Notes: generated from the sequence alone by a model not told the origin. Counted from the first letter of the stretch, positions 24,748-34,588 are shown. The stretch is 64,000 nt of DNA from Achromobacter sp. UMC71 (GCF_014170305.1 NZ_LZZT01000025.1:1-64000); one strand, 5' to 3'. Numbers and translations: made by a program.

Positions 24748-27399
24748 ATGAACGAACTTCCTATTCTGCCGCTGGCCGGCCGCACTATTTGCTACGTCCC
24801 GATCGCCAGCTTGCCCGGTGTGGAGCGGCTTCCCTTTTCCCTGCGCATCCTGCTTGAAAATCTGGCGCGGCAAGCGCGCCAGGGGCTGGATACCGCGTCC
24901 GAGATGTCCGCGCTGTTGAATCGCGACACCGGGGCCGGACTTACCTTCTACCCAGCGCGCGTCTTCGGCCAGGACATCCTTGGCCAGGTCATGCTGGTCG
25001 ACATGGCGGGTCTGCGGGATGCCGTCGCCGATGCAGGCGGCGACGCCAGCGCGGTGCGCCCCAAGGTGCCGGTGGATGTCATCATTGACCACTCGCTGCA
25101 GGTGGACCGCTGGGCCAGCGCCGACGCGCGCCAGGTCAATCTGGACAAAGAGTATGAACGCAATGGCGAGCGCTTCGCGTTCTTGCGCTGGTGCAGCAGC
25201 AGCTTCGAAGGCGTGCGAATCGTGCCGCCGGGCAAAGGAATCATGCATCAGATCCATCTTGAAAACATCGGGCAGGTGGTTCGCATCGAGACGCAGCGGG
25301 GCGAGGAATTGGCCATTCCCGATACCTGTGTCGGCACCGACAGCCATACGCCCATGATCAACGGCCTGGGCATCCTGGGCTGGGGCGTGGGCGGCATCGA
25401 AGCAGAAGCCGTGATGGTCGGAAAGCCAGTTGCGCTGGCGTTGCCCGAAGTGGTAGGCGTTGAGGTGCGCGGCCAACTGCGCGAAGGCGTCATGCCCACG
25501 GATCTTGTACTGGCTATCACGCAGCAGATGCGCAAGATCGGGGTGGTAGGCCAGTTCGTCGAGTTCTTCGGCAACGGCCTTGAAACCCTGTCCCTAGGCG
25601 ACCGCGGGATGATCGCAAATATGGCACCGGAATACGGCGCCACGGCGGTTTACTTTCCCATCGACCACCGCACCCTCTCGTACCTGCGCATGACAGGCCG
25701 CGACGAATCCCAACTGGAACTGGTGGAGGCCTATGCCAAGGCGCAGGCCCTCTGGCGCGATGCCGCCACGCCGGCGCCGGTGTTCGACCGTGTCATCACC
25801 ATCGTGCTGGACGACATCGCTCCGTGTCTTGCCGGCCCGCGCAACCCCGAAGATCGCGTGCTGTTGGGCGAGGCGAGGCGCGCGTTCGAACAGCATCACA
25901 TCGACATCGCCGGGGTACCCGTGGATGACCGTCGCAAGGTGGCCGTGCAGGGCGCGGACTACGCGCTGCACGACGGCGCCGTCGTCATTGCAGCCATCAC
26001 TAGTTGCACCAACACGGCCAACCCGGTCAACATGATGGCGGCGGGCCTGGTGGCGAAGAAAGCCGTTGCTTTGGGACTGCGCACGCAGCCATGGGTAAAG
26101 ACGTCACTGGTGCCCGGCAGCCATGTGACCGCCGCAGTGCTGGAAAAGGCCGGTTTGCAAAACGCCCTGGATACCCTGGGCTTTCACGTCGCAGGCTTTG
26201 GCTGCACAACGTGCAACGGCGGCTCCGGTCCGCTGCCCCAGCCCATCGCAGACGCCATCGAACGTGAAAAGCTGGTGGCCACCGCCGTGTTGTCCGGCAA
26301 TCGGAATTTTGAAGGCCGCATCCATCCCAATGTGCGCGCGGCCTATCTGGCGTCGCCCGCCCTGGTCGTCGTGTATGCGCTGACCGGCACGCTGCTGCAC
26401 GACGTCACCACCGACTCCATCGGGGTGGATGAGGCCGGCAACCCTGTGTACCTGCGAGACGTGTGGCCCACCGCGACCGAGATCGCCGCGCTGGTGGACA
26501 CCACGTACGAACCGGAAATCTTCCGCGCCAAATACGCGGATCTTTTTGACGGCGGCCCGCAGTGGGACGCGCTATCGGGTACGGCCAGCGAACGTTTCAA
26601 CTGGCAGCCCGACAGCACCTACATCCGCCAGCCCCCGTACTTCGACGGGCTGCGTGCGCAACCTTCGCCGGTGTCCGACATCATCGGCATGCGGCCGCTC
26701 GCCATCCTTGGCGACTCCGTCACCACGGATCATATTTCGCCGTCTGGCGCGATCAGCCTGGGCACGCCCGCCGCCGATTTCTTGCTGGCCAAAGGCGTGC
26801 AAAAGGCGGACTTCAACAACTACACCACGCGCCGCGGCAACCATGACGTCGCTGTGCGTGCCACGTTCGCGAACATTCGGCTGCGCAATCGTATCGTTCC
26901 CGGCGTAGAAGGCTGCTATACACGCCTGATGCCCGAAGGCGAGCAAATGCGGATCTTCGAGGCGGCAGAGGCCTATCTGCAACGGAAAACGCCGCTTACC
27001 GTGATTGCAGGCCGCAACTACGGGTGCGGTTCGTCGCGCGACTGGGCGGCCAAGGGCGTGGCATTGCTAGGCGTGAAGACCGTGATCGCCGAAAGCTTCG
27101 AACGCATCCATCGCACCAATCTCGTGGGCATGGGCATACTGCCGTTACAGTTCGAACCCGGCACCACAGCCGATTCGCTGGCGCTTGACGGCTCTGAAAC
27201 GATTGATGTCCTGGGCTTGAGCGAACAACTAGCTGTTGGGGATCGTGTCAAGGCCGAAATTCACCGAGCTGACGGCACCACGACCACAATTGCGCTGATC
27301 GTGCGGCTGGACACGGCCGAGGACGTCGAATACTGGCGCCATGGCGGAATCATGCCCCTCGTCTGGCGAGACTATCTGCACCAAAACAGCCACCCCTAA
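24748..27399 (+). CDS. Aconitase-family Fe-S hydratase (AcnA/AcnD type)
   Basis: 883 residues, typical for the AcnA/IRP branch. The 4Fe-4S ligands are visible: Cys in AAITSCTNTANP (about residue 420) and the pair in FGCTTCNGGSGPL (about 485 and 488). The C-terminal swivel domain has NYGCGSSRDWAAKG with the catalytic Ser region. DSVTTDHISPSGAI and VCVGTDSHTPMINGLG (as IPDTCVGTDSHTPM) are also conserved. It follows the PrpF gene by 12 bases. Either methylisocitrate/methylaconitate (AcnD) or cis-aconitate/isocitrate chemistry is possible; the neighbouring citrate-type transporter favours a tricarboxylate. Confidence 0.9.
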   Translation: MNELPILPLAGRTICYVPIASLPGVERLPFSLRILLENLARQARQGLDTASEMSALLNRDTGAGLTFYPARVFGQDILGQVMLVDMAGLRDAVADAGGDASAVRPKVPVDVIIDHSLQVDRWASADARQVNLDKEYERNGERFAFLRWCSSSFEGVRIVPPGKGIMHQIHLENIGQVVRIETQRGEELAIPDTCVGTDSHTPMINGLGILGWGVGGIEAEAVMVGKPVALALPEVVGVEVRGQLREGVMPTDLVLAITQQMRKIGVVGQFVEFFGNGLETLSLGDRGMIANMAPEYGATAVYFPIDHRTLSYLRMTGRDESQLELVEAYAKAQALWRDAATPAPVFDRVITIVLDDIAPCLAGPRNPEDRVLLGEARRAFEQHHIDIAGVPVDDRRKVAVQGADYALHDGAVVIAAITSCTNTANPVNMMAAGLVAKKAVALGLRTQPWVKTSLVPGSHVTAAVLEKAGLQNALDTLGFHVAGFGCTTCNGGSGPLPQPIADAIEREKLVATAVLSGNRNFEGRIHPNVRAAYLASPALVVVYALTGTLLHDVTTDSIGVDEAGNPVYLRDVWPTATEIAALVDTTYEPEIFRAKYADLFDGGPQWDALSGTASERFNWQPDSTYIRQPPYFDGLRAQPSPVSDIIGMRPLAILGDSVTTDHISPSGAISLGTPAADFLLAKGVQKADFNNYTTRRGNHDVAVRATFANIRLRNRIVPGVEGCYTRLMPEGEQMRIFEAAEAYLQRKTPLTVIAGRNYGCGSSRDWAAKGVALLGVKTVIAESFERIHRTNLVGMGILPLQFEPGTTADSLALDGSETIDVLGLSEQLAVGDRVKAEIHRADGTTTTIALIVRLDTAEDVEYWRHGGIMPLVWRDYLHQNSHP

Positions 27400-27498
27400 C
27401 CCCCTCCCCGCAGCGCGAAAGGCTCGCCCGGCATCGACCGGGCGGGGCATCGTTCGCCCTGCGATTTGATAACCATAACAAAGCCAGGAGACAAACCC

Positions 27499-28806
27499 AT
27501 GCTTACCCTGCTTGCCTACGGGATGATCATCGCGTTCATGGCGCTCATCATGAGCGGACGAGCTACCGCCCTGATCGCCTTGATCACTGTTCCCATCCTG
27601 TTCGCCCTGCTTGGCGGCTTCGGCCCGGAGATCGGCCCGATGGTCATGAGCGGCCTGCGCGCCATTGCACCGACCGGCGTATTGCTCATGTTTGCCATTC
27701 TGTACTTCGGCCTGATGATCGACGTGGGGCTGTTCGACCCGCTGATCCGCGCCATCGTCCGCGTCTGCCAGGGCGACCCCATGCGGGTGATCGTCGGCTC
27801 TACCCTGCTCGTGCTGTTGGTGTCGCTGGATGGCGATGGCTCAACGACCTACCTGCTGTGCCTGACAGCCATGTTGCCCTTGCACCGCCAACTGGGGATC
27901 AATTCGCTGATCCTGCCCTGCCTGGCGATGCTGAGCAACAGCATCATGAACATCTCGCCCTGGGGCGGCCCGACGGCACGCGTCATGAGCGCGCTTCATC
28001 TGGATGCCTCTCAAGTCTTCCTGCCGCTGATTCCCGGCATGATCGCCGCGTCCGCCGTGACGCTGGGCATCGCATGGTGGTTCGGCCGCCGTGAACGCGC
28101 CCGGCTCAAGACCATTCAATGGCGCGACGCCGCACCGGTCATGGAATCTCCGCTGGGCGGCGACGCTCAGCTGTCCAGCCATCCTCGCAGCAAGCCGCTG
28201 ATGATTTTCAACCTGATCCTGACCTGCGCGCTGATGGTCGGGCTGGTGGCCGGTGTACTGCCATTGCCGCTGCTGTTCATGGGCGCGTTCGCGATCGCGA
28301 TCTCGGTGAACTTCCCGTCGCTGCAAGACCAAAAAGAGCGCATGGCAGCACACTCAGCAAGTGTGGTTGCCGTGGTTTCCGTGATTTTTGCCGCAGGGAT
28401 CTTCACCGGCATCCTGTCGGGCACGAAGATGACTGACGCCATCGCCCAAAGTGTGATCGGCATCATCCCGGAGTCGGCGGGCAATTTCCTTCCGCTGATC
28501 ACGGCGCTGCTCAGCGCACCGATGACTTTCTTCCTGTCGAACGACGCCTTCTACTTCGGTGTCGTGCCGATCCTGGCCGAGGCGGGCAAGGCCTACGGCA
28601 TCGCGCCCGAGATCATCGCGCGCGCTTCGTTGCTGGGGCAGCCGGTCCACCAATTGAGTCCCCTGGTGGCCGCGAACTACGTACTGATAGGCATCGCGGG
28701 CGTGGAGTTCGGCGCGCACCAGCGGTTCACGTGGAAATGGGCAGTGCTGCTGGCGCTGGTGATGATTGCCGTGGCCGGTTTGATCGGCGTGGTGCCGCTG
28801 TACTGA
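27499..28806 (+). CDS. CitMHS-family tricarboxylate transporter
   Basis: 435 residues with about twelve membrane segments. The family marks are VSLDGDGSTTYLLC, LSNSIMNISPWGGPTARVM and LSNDAFYFGVVPILAEAG. CitMHS proteins move metal-citrate complexes with protons across the inner membrane. The start follows AGGAG eight bases upstream; an upstream TTG in the same frame has no ribosome site. It is part of the run lactonase-PrpF-aconitase-transporter-Bug, so the imported substrate is probably what those enzymes convert. Confidence 0.88.
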   Translation: MLTLLAYGMIIAFMALIMSGRATALIALITVPILFALLGGFGPEIGPMVMSGLRAIAPTGVLLMFAILYFGLMIDVGLFDPLIRAIVRVCQGDPMRVIVGSTLLVLLVSLDGDGSTTYLLCLTAMLPLHRQLGINSLILPCLAMLSNSIMNISPWGGPTARVMSALHLDASQVFLPLIPGMIAASAVTLGIAWWFGRRERARLKTIQWRDAAPVMESPLGGDAQLSSHPRSKPLMIFNLILTCALMVGLVAGVLPLPLLFMGAFAIAISVNFPSLQDQKERMAAHSASVVAVVSVIFAAGIFTGILSGTKMTDAIAQSVIGIIPESAGNFLPLITALLSAPMTFFLSNDAFYFGVVPILAEAGKAYGIAPEIIARASLLGQPVHQLSPLVAANYVLIGIAGVEFGAHQRFTWKWAVLLALVMIAVAGLIGVVPLY

Positions 28807-28862
28807 CGCGCAGCAGCAAAGCCCAGACTGAAGCACATTACAAAACACCTGAGGAGACAACC

Positions 28863-29888
28863 ATGGACATTCACATGGCTACTGAGTATGACATTCAAAA
28901 CGAATCCCGGCGCCGCGCCATGCGATCCTTATCGGGCTTGGCCATGGCGGCGCTGTCCCTGCCGCTGTCCCGGATGAGCTTGGCGGCGGGCCAGTATCCC
29001 GAAAAGGCCATTTCGCTCATCGTTCCGCAACCTGTCGGCGGCGATGCGGACGCCGTGTGTCGGCTGCTGCAACCGCTTTGGCAAAAGGCGCTGGGCCAGT
29101 CCGTAATCGTAGACAACCGCGCCGGGGCCGCGGGCAACATCGGCACGGCCGCCGGGTCCCGTGCGCCCAATGATGGTTACACGCTGACGTTTGTGAACCA
29201 GGGAACGATGACCATCAACCCCTTTCTATACAAGGACCCTGGCTATCACGTGGCAGACCTTGCGCCCGTGAGCCTCATGACGTCGATTGATCTCATCATC
29301 TGTGCGCATCCATCAGTACCCGCCGCGAACCTTGCCCAGTTCCTGGCGCTTGCCCGCAAACAACCTGGCGGCTTCACCTACGGCACTGCCGGCAATGGCA
29401 GTGCCAATCACCTTGCAGGCGAGATGCTCAAATCCATGGCGGGCGTCGATCTCGTTCATGTGCCCTATCGAGGCGGCGGCCCGGCAATGATCGGTGTTTT
29501 GGGCGGCGAGATATCCACGGTCGTTGCCTTTCCGTTGGCCGCGTTGCCGCACATACGCTCTGGCAAGCTGAAGGCCTTGGCCATTACCGGCAGCCAGCGC
29601 AACCCCGCTCTGCCGGACGTGCCCACGGTGGCTGAAAGCGGCGTGCCGGGATATGAATTCACGTCGTGGATGGGCCTAGTCGCGCCCAAAGGAACACCCT
29701 TGGACCGGATTGAAACTGTGGCCGACGCCACGCGGCAAGCCATGGGAGATCCATCGGTCCGTCAGCGCCTGAACGACGCAATGACCACGCCTGATGCGGG
29801 CGGACCGGAAGCGCTACGCGAAATCATCAATAAGGATTCGGAAAAGATGTCCGCGCTGATATCCAAGTTCCAGCTCAAAATCGACTGA
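28863..29888 (+). CDS. Bug/TctC-family periplasmic solute-binding protein
   Basis: 341 residues with an export signal (RRRAMRSLSGLAMAALSLPL, ending near SLAAGQ). The Bug pattern follows: YPEKAISLIVPQPVGGDAD, VIVDNRAGAAGNIGT, and VPTVAESGVPGYEFTSW. Bug proteins bind carboxylates. No TctA or TctB membrane partners are encoded here, as is common for this expanded family; it may feed the CitMHS carrier or serve as a sensor. GAGGAG precedes the chosen ATG. Confidence 0.88.
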   Translation: MDIHMATEYDIQNESRRRAMRSLSGLAMAALSLPLSRMSLAAGQYPEKAISLIVPQPVGGDADAVCRLLQPLWQKALGQSVIVDNRAGAAGNIGTAAGSRAPNDGYTLTFVNQGTMTINPFLYKDPGYHVADLAPVSLMTSIDLIICAHPSVPAANLAQFLALARKQPGGFTYGTAGNGSANHLAGEMLKSMAGVDLVHVPYRGGGPAMIGVLGGEISTVVAFPLAALPHIRSGKLKALAITGSQRNPALPDVPTVAESGVPGYEFTSWMGLVAPKGTPLDRIETVADATRQAMGDPSVRQRLNDAMTTPDAGGPEALREIINKDSEKMSALISKFQLKID

Positions 29889-29946
29889 TACTCGGGGCGG
29901 CGGCCACTACGCCGCTTCATGGACGGCGACGCGCTAGAATCCTGCC

Positions 29947-30933
29947 ATGGAGAAAACGAAGGAACTTACCTCGGTACAAGCCCGCGTTGTCCGCGAGATC
30001 GTCGCACTGGTGCGCCGTGAGAAGCGCGAGGCGGGCAGCCCTCTGGCAGAAGTCGCGCTTGCGGAAGCGATCGGTACGTCGCGAAGCCCCGTACAAGTCG
30101 CCTTGCGGCATCTGTCGGAGCTGGGCCTCGTGCACCGGGACGCCAACCGCCGCTTCGTGCTGACACGAGCTGCGCAGGACCTGGACGAAGAGGCGCGGAC
30201 CTTACTCGCAGAGCCTGACGATCCTCTCTACGACAGGATCGCCCGCGCACGGCAAGCGGGGGAACTGCCTGACGAGGTCAGCGAAGCTCAGTTGATGAGG
30301 CTGTTCGGCGTCGCGCGCAGCACCCTGCGAAAGGTACTTTCCCGGATAGCAAAAGAGGGGTGGGTGGAACAACGGGTCGGCAACGGTTGGTTGTTCCTAC
30401 CTATGATCGACTCCCCACAGGCCTACGAAGAGAGCTATTTGTTCCGGCAGTCGATAGAACCAGCCGCGATTCTGAGCCCGTGGTTTACAGCAGATCGAAA
30501 CGAGCTCCAAGGCTTGATCCTGGAGCAGCGGTTCATCGTTGACGGTGGCTATCAAACGATGACTGCAATTGAGCTCTTTGAAGCAAACTGCCACTTCCAT
30601 GAAACCCTAGCAAAATGGTCTGGCAACCGATTCGTCCTGCAGGCGATTCAACGCCTAAATGAACTTCGCCGCCTGGTAGAGTATCGGCAGGCCAGTGCGC
30701 GTACGCCACGGCGCGCCCAAGCAGAAGAGCATCTGGCCATTCTCGCCGCGATTCAAACGCAGGATCTTATAGAAGCTGCCGGCCTGATGCGCAAACATCT
30801 CGAGGATGCCAGACGCGCGAAGGTCTACGGACAGAGCGGGTTCTCTGCCAAAGAAGTCCAGGACCGGCCAAATGGTGTCTTAGCGCTTCAAGGGATGGAA
30901 GATTCCACGGTTTCCACGCGAGAAAGGTCTTGA
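29947..30933 (+). CDS. GntR/FadR-type regulator with two winged-helix segments
   Basis: 328 residues. Two successive winged-helix readings are visible: residues about 10-75 (LAEVALAEAIGTSRSPVQVALRHLSELGLV as a whole) and about 95-155 (EAQLMRLFGVARSTLRKVL, then EGWVEQRVGNGW). An FCD ligand-binding domain follows, with ELFEANCHFHETLAKWSGN and the metal-type His later in EEHLAIL. FCD regulators sense organic acids. It is encoded 58 bases after the Bug gene, on the same strand, and probably controls the tricarboxylate cluster. An insertion sequence starts 90 bases downstream. Confidence 0.83.
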   Translation: MEKTKELTSVQARVVREIVALVRREKREAGSPLAEVALAEAIGTSRSPVQVALRHLSELGLVHRDANRRFVLTRAAQDLDEEARTLLAEPDDPLYDRIARARQAGELPDEVSEAQLMRLFGVARSTLRKVLSRIAKEGWVEQRVGNGWLFLPMIDSPQAYEESYLFRQSIEPAAILSPWFTADRNELQGLILEQRFIVDGGYQTMTAIELFEANCHFHETLAKWSGNRFVLQAIQRLNELRRLVEYRQASARTPRRAQAEEHLAILAAIQTQDLIEAAGLMRKHLEDARRAKVYGQSGFSAKEVQDRPNGVLALQGMEDSTVSTRERS

Positions 30934-31023
30934 TCAGCATCGCATATGGCCTTATGCAGGGGGCGTGGCCAGCATCGATATGACTTTTTGAGTTCCCATG
31001 GACGGCCGCGAAGGTCAGCTCCC

Positions 31024-32634
31024 GGCCGATTCTGTTGAAAAACTCGCGGCCGTCTCGGTCGTCTGGCAGAATTTGCAAAGCGCCAACGAGTTCGGAGAGC
31101 ACCGACATGATGGGTCATCAAGCGAGCGGGCAAGAGCGGCTGTTCTACGCTTTCAACCTTGAAGACGTCGTTCCGCCGACCCATCTTCTTAGAGCCATCG
31201 ATCGCTGTCTGGATCTGAAGGAACTCCACCAACACCTGGCGAAGCACTACAGCCATACGGGCCGTCCGTCCATTGACCCCGAACTTATGATCCGTATGCT
31301 GATCGTTGGGTATTGCTACGGCATCCGCTCCGAGCGTCGTCTGTGCGAAGAGGTTCAACTGAATCTTGCATATCGATGGTTCTGTCGTCTCGGCCTCGAG
31401 GATGCAGTGCCCGATCACTCGACCTTCTCCAAGAACCGACATGGACGTTTCCGCGCCAGCGATACCTTCCGCTGGTTGTTCGATGAAGTGGTCCGTCGTT
31501 GCATGGCTGCGGGCCTAGTAAAAGGCGAAGGCTTCGCTGTCGATGCCAGCGTCGTGGCTGCTGATGCGAACCGCCAGCGCGGTGTTCCTGCCAGTGAGGC
31601 CACCGACTGGTCGAACCCCGCACTCAGCACGCGTGCCGTGCGCGAGTATCTCGAAGCGCTCGACGACGAAGCGTTCGAACAAGCCGTTCCCCGGCGAATC
31701 TCGCTGACCGATCCGCAGTCACGGTGGACGGCCGCCCCTGGCGGTCCCGCATTCTTCGCTTATTCGACAAACTATCTGATCGATACCGAGCATGGCGTGA
31801 TCCTCGACGTCGAAGCCACCCCTGCACATCGCACCGCAGAAGTGGACTCTACCAAGACGATGGTGGATCGCGTCGAGGAACGATTCGACATCATCCCTGA
31901 TCGGCTCATCGGCGATACCGCTTACGGCACGGCTCCGATGCTGGCGTGGATGGTGCAAGACAAGGGGATAGAGCCGCACGTCCCCGTCTGGGACAGAACC
32001 CAGCGCAAGGACGACAGTCTATCGAGCAGCGACTTCGAATGGGATGGCGAGGCCAACGAATATCGTTGCCCCGAGGGGCATGCACTGCGCAGCGAGCGGC
32101 GCATGTTCAAGATCGAACGCACTCACGTCACCAAGGCGGGCACCGTAATCTACCGAGCCAGCAAAACGGACTGCGGTAAGTGCGCGATGAAGTCGCAATG
32201 CTGCCCCAATACGCCGATGCGCAAGATCGCTCGCAGCATTCACGAGGATGCACGCGATGCAGCCAGGCGTATCGGCGCCACTGTGCAGTACCAGCGCTCA
32301 CGTCACGAACGAAAGAAAGTCGAGGTGCTGTTTGCACACCTCAAACGTATTTTGAAGATCGACCGCTTGCGGTTGCGCGGACTTACTGGTGCAGCAGACG
32401 AATTCACGCTTGCAGCAGCCGTTCAGAACCTACGTCGTCTTGCGATGCTTACCTCTCCGGGGCCACCGATTCAGGGCACAGGTGCGCCCAGTTGAGGCGA
32501 AACCCACCGATTAACAAGGCAACCGGGCATCAGTACCCGGTTCCAATCGAAAAAATGGCGAAAGCCGCCAGGTCATCGGCCTTGTAAGCGCGACCAAGCG
32601 CGACGCGCAATCGAGTTTTTCAACAGAATCGGCC
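31024..32634 (+). mobile_element. Second IS1182-type insertion sequence, complete
   Basis: A 23-bp perfect terminal inverted repeat starts GGCCGATTCTGTTGAAAA on the left and ends with its complement on the right. One intact transposase lies inside. I see no target duplication in the flanks. Its ends and protein differ from the element at 17-19 kb. Confidence 0.88.
31107..32495 (+). CDS. IS1182-family DDE transposase
   Basis: About 462 residues. It opens LFYAFNLEDVVPPTHLLRAI, then GRPSIDPELMIRMLIVGYCY and DHSTFSKNRHGRF. The first Asp is in GFAVDASVVAADANRQ, the second in LIGDTAYGTAPML, and the C-terminal Glu in KKVEVLFAHLKRIL. A cysteine-rich insert (DCGKCAMKSQCCPN) lies before the Glu. The longer frame begins inside the left inverted repeat; I chose the ATG-ATG pair before GHQASGQERL. 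Confidence 0.92.
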   Translation: MMGHQASGQERLFYAFNLEDVVPPTHLLRAIDRCLDLKELHQHLAKHYSHTGRPSIDPELMIRMLIVGYCYGIRSERRLCEEVQLNLAYRWFCRLGLEDAVPDHSTFSKNRHGRFRASDTFRWLFDEVVRRCMAAGLVKGEGFAVDASVVAADANRQRGVPASEATDWSNPALSTRAVREYLEALDDEAFEQAVPRRISLTDPQSRWTAAPGGPAFFAYSTNYLIDTEHGVILDVEATPAHRTAEVDSTKTMVDRVEERFDIIPDRLIGDTAYGTAPMLAWMVQDKGIEPHVPVWDRTQRKDDSLSSSDFEWDGEANEYRCPEGHALRSERRMFKIERTHVTKAGTVIYRASKTDCGKCAMKSQCCPNTPMRKIARSIHEDARDAARRIGATVQYQRSRHERKKVEVLFAHLKRILKIDRLRLRGLTGAADEFTLAAAVQNLRRLAMLTSPGPPIQGTGAPS

Positions 32635-32702
32635 AATTCCGGACAATCGACACAATGCCCCGAATCGCTGACAATCTCGACTGATCACTGACCCAATGAA
32701 CC

Positions 32703-33449
32703 ATGATGAGCATCATGAAGATTGCAGCCCTGTCGGATATTCACGGCAACCTCGCGGCTCTAGACGCCGTGTTGAATGACGCCCATCAGCACAACGTTGA
32801 CGTGATCGTGAATCTCGGTGACATACTATCCGGTGCACTCTATCCATCTCAAACGGCTGATCGGTTGATGCCTCTCGGACTGCCGACAATCAAGGGCAAC
32901 CACGAAAGGCAACTGCTTGCCGGCGATCGGTCCCGCATGGGACTGTCAGACCGTTTTGCCCACCGCGCGCTACGAGATGATCAACTGGCATGGATACGCG
33001 ATATGCCGACGACATTACGACTCGCCGAAGACATCTTGCTTGTGCATGGCACGCCAGAGAGCGATTTGTTCTATTTCCTCGAGACCGTAACGGAACATGG
33101 GTGTCGGCCAGCGACGTTTGATGAGGTCGAAAGCCGCGCTTGCGATGCCAACGCGACTCTGATTCTCTGTGGGCACACGCACCTGCAACGATCGATGCGA
33201 CTCGATCAGAGGTGCCTGATCGTGAACCCAGGCAGTGTCGGGCTGCAAGCATATGAGGATAGTCTTCCGTTTCCGCATCGTATGGAAATGGGGTCACCAC
33301 ACGCTCGTTATGCCCTCGTCACGAGAACTCTGGCGGGATGGGACGTCGAATTTCGCGCTGTTGAATACTACTGGCACGAGGCTGCGAATGTAGCCGCCCG
33401 GAACCGGCGCCCCGAATGGGAAAAGGCTCTTCGTACAGGGCATTGCTGA
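32703..33449 (+). CDS. Calcineurin-like phosphodiesterase (YfcE/MJ0936 type)
   Basis: 248 residues. Metal-binding motifs: LSDIHGNLAALDAVL, VNLGDILSG, IKGNHERQL, LVHGTPES and LCGHTHLQRS with the late HxH. This is a cytosolic metallophosphoesterase; the substrate cannot be read from sequence. A second ATG at 32715 begins MKIAALSDIHG, which is the usual family start. It lies immediately downstream of the insertion sequence and is not obviously in an operon. Confidence 0.85.
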   Translation: MMSIMKIAALSDIHGNLAALDAVLNDAHQHNVDVIVNLGDILSGALYPSQTADRLMPLGLPTIKGNHERQLLAGDRSRMGLSDRFAHRALRDDQLAWIRDMPTTLRLAEDILLVHGTPESDLFYFLETVTEHGCRPATFDEVESRACDANATLILCGHTHLQRSMRLDQRCLIVNPGSVGLQAYEDSLPFPHRMEMGSPHARYALVTRTLAGWDVEFRAVEYYWHEAANVAARNRRPEWEKALRTGHC

Positions 33450-33640
33450 ATCTATCGTCGCGGGAATCAGAATGGTGCATCCGCGTCCGGGAAGCGCATT
33501 GTCGCTTGTGGGTCGTCCTCGACATTTCGACAAGGACGGTCGGCGGCCAAGACGGTCATTACTGTCCACCTCCGGGCCTTCCACCCGTGCACGGGCAATG
33601 GAATCCTGAGGTCTATTCGATTGATAGGAAAGCAGGCACT

Positions 33641-34039
33641 ATGTTCTCCCACGTTTTTGTCAGCGTCGGCGATTTCGACCGGTCGCTGGCTTTTTACCGC
33701 GCGGTGTTCGACTGCATAGGTATCGAACTGCGGTTCTGCGATCGCGATAGGCCTTGGGCGGGATGGCACAGCAGCGGCAACCAACGGCCCTATTTCGTAA
33801 TTTGTCGACCATACAACGGTCAGCCGCATGCCCCTGGTAACGGCCAGATGGTCGCTTTCATGGCGCGAACGCGGGAGTCTGTGCACCAAGCCCATCAGGC
33901 CGCTCTGGACAACGGGGGCGCTTGTGAAGGTCGCCCAGCATTGCGCCCTCACTACCACGAGCATTACTACGGCGCATATTTTCGGGATCCCGACGGAAAC
34001 AAGCTATGCGTCGCCTGCCACACCCCGCCTGGTCAGTGA
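33641..34039 (+). CDS. VOC-superfamily (glyoxalase-like) protein
   Basis: 132 residues, one VOC module pair: MFSHVFVSVGDFDRSLAFYR at the start, and HYYGAYFRDPDGNKLCVACH at the end with the metal-ligand positions. Family members are small metalloenzymes or drug-binding proteins; the substrate is unknown. The chosen ATG fits the family start exactly. Confidence 0.85.
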   Translation: MFSHVFVSVGDFDRSLAFYRAVFDCIGIELRFCDRDRPWAGWHSSGNQRPYFVICRPYNGQPHAPGNGQMVAFMARTRESVHQAHQAALDNGGACEGRPALRPHYHEHYYGAYFRDPDGNKLCVACHTPPGQ

Positions 34040-34286
34040 CTACAGTCCGCAGCTCACTGCGTCATGTAGAACCTACAGCGACCAATAAACCTCGCATGTT
34101 GAGGGCGGACTGACGCGCAACGCTGCAAGGCCTACGCCTAAAGGCCAGAGCTGAACGGCAGCAACGGGTCGACAACGCCATTTGCGGTACGGCGTACAAC
34201 CTTAACCTCGAACGCTTCAGGTCCTGCAACGGTTGTAGCCTCAGCGCCCGGCCGTAGTCCTAGATCCACGAGCACACGGAGAAATC
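34040..34286. other. Intergenic, nothing recognised
   Basis: No gene, repeat or clear promoter identified. Confidence 0.3.
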
Positions 34287-34493
34287 GTGAAGTTTGACGT
34301 TTACGGTAGATTTGCGCTGGAAGTGCTTCATACGAGCCGCGGATGGGAGGTGTATCACCTTACCGACGGCAAGCATGTGCGTGCGGATGACATCATTATC
34401 CCGGAGGATGTGGCCGCTGGAGACATCGCGGAATACCTTGATGATCTCCTGCACGAAATGGCCCGACCTGGCGACAGGATCGTAAAGTTGTGA
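34287..34493 (+). CDS. Small conserved hypothetical protein (DUF7661-like)
   Basis: 68 residues from GTG, with GGAGAAA about six bases upstream. The sequence MKFDVYGRFALEVLHTSRGW and the ending PGDRIVKL follow the pattern I associate with a widespread uncharacterised small-protein family in Proteobacteria. No catalytic motif. The domain name is from memory and unverified. Confidence 0.6.
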   Translation: MKFDVYGRFALEVLHTSRGWEVYHLTDGKHVRADDIIIPEDVAAGDIAEYLDDLLHEMARPGDRIVKL

Positions 34494-34588
34494 GGGGCAT
34501 TCTCGCCAACGCTGACGGGCATCCAGACGCGAGCGGAACCACGGTCGCGGTTTCAGAGGATGGCGCCGGCATAGATCGGCGTGCAAAG

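Noticed and set aside
22475-27399. 2-methylcitrate (propionate) cycle
   Set aside because: PrpF and an AcnD-like protein are present but no prpB, prpC or prpD is in the cluster, and a lactonase and citrate-type transporter take their place.
31024-32634. Target-site duplication for the second IS1182-type element
   Set aside because: Flanks (CTCCC on the left, AATTC on the right) share no direct repeat, so none can be claimed.
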